DNA of 6,049 nt, taken from an uncultured Fibrobacter sp. GTDB taxonomy: Bacteria > Fibrobacterota > Fibrobacteria > Fibrobacterales > Fibrobacteraceae. The stretch is from contig CAMZFJ010000127.1 of the NCBI GenBank assembly GCA_947306025.1, forward strand, positions 1-6,049. The letters are read 5' to 3'. Both the position numbers and the translations under genes were made by a program. Numbering within the stretch: position 1 is the first letter of the stretch; each line of letters opens with the position of its first letter. A model generated the notes under the pieces. The model was given only the letters and a program-made list of their open reading frames with translations. It was not told where the DNA came from and did no database searches. Positions 5,874-6,049 of the stretch are shown piece after piece.

Positions 5874-6049
5874 AATACTTTTGGGTGTTAAACCATATAC
5901 AATGCCGGAGTCTTTCAAACGTGAAAATTTCAAGGGCGGTAAGTTTGTTGGAGATTCTGTTTATACTGTAGAAGTCAATGATGTCACGTATCGTTTTGTT
6001 TTTTTGAAAAATACATTGTACCTTTCACATGTTGATTTGCCTAGCGGTG
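5848..6049 (+). pseudogene. out-of-frame continuation of the Cys/Trp-repeat lipoprotein (open at window end)
   Basis: In the +1 frame relative to the upstream gene, codons from 5848 run without a stop to the window end, about 67 residues. The beginning, VGNAWDWSEILLG, supplies the Trp that module nine lacks and the usual residues after it. Next come YTMPESFKRENFKGGKF and a beta-rich stretch with VYTVEVNDVTYRFVFL, so the original protein probably had a further domain here. Removing one A from AAAA at 5844-5847 joins both parts as Cys-Lys-Val-Gly-Asn-Ala-Trp. An automatic caller might start a separate gene at ATG 5902, but that has no ribosome site and no signal peptide, so I treat this as the severed 3' part. 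Confidence 0.72.

Noticed and set aside
5868..5874. Programmed +1 frameshift at GTC TGA A, like the prfB site
   Set aside because: The prfB site is CTT TGA C with an upstream ribosome-site-like element; neither is present. A shift here would also lose the module-nine Trp, which is already readable in the +1 frame from 5860.

Overview
The window looks like part of a Fibrobacter-type genome (Fibrobacterota). This is inferred from the style of the large lipoprotein at the right end, whose repeats (Cys, then an aromatic-aromatic-x-Cys, then Trp) resemble the Cys/Trp repeats of Fibrobacter cell-surface proteins. The other genes are widespread bacterial types and do not fix the taxon. No mobile element, CRISPR array, tRNA or rRNA was seen.

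Layout: (1) 1-710, minus strand: most of folD, cut by the window's left edge. (2) 821-1075, minus strand: an unrecognised 84-residue protein with one C-terminal membrane segment. A strong terminator separates it from folD. (3) 1076-1249: an AT-rich divergent intergenic region. (4) 1250-2062, plus strand: a secreted lipoprotein peptidyl-prolyl isomerase with FKBP_N and FKBP_C domains, followed by a terminator. (5) 2164-3522, plus strand: argA, the classic two-domain N-acetylglutamate synthase, also followed by a strong terminator. (6) 3667-3759 and 3804-6049, plus strand: a 30-codon micro-lipoprotein followed 44 bases later by a long lipoprotein gene with nine degenerate Cys/Trp repeats. The long gene appears frameshifted at 5844-5847. 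Its reading frame ends at 5873, but clear continuation of the ninth repeat and a further beta-rich segment follow in the +1 frame to the window end.

The left part holds housekeeping genes with G/C-ending codons (one-carbon metabolism, envelope protein folding, arginine biosynthesis). The right part is a more A+T-rich, lineage-specific envelope locus. Terminators after most genes suggest largely independent transcription units; only the micro-lipoprotein and the large lipoprotein look like one operon. I see no strong evidence of a new multi-gene system. The best leads are the micro-lipoprotein/repeat-lipoprotein pair with its frameshift, the small membrane protein, and the possibly leaderless argA start.
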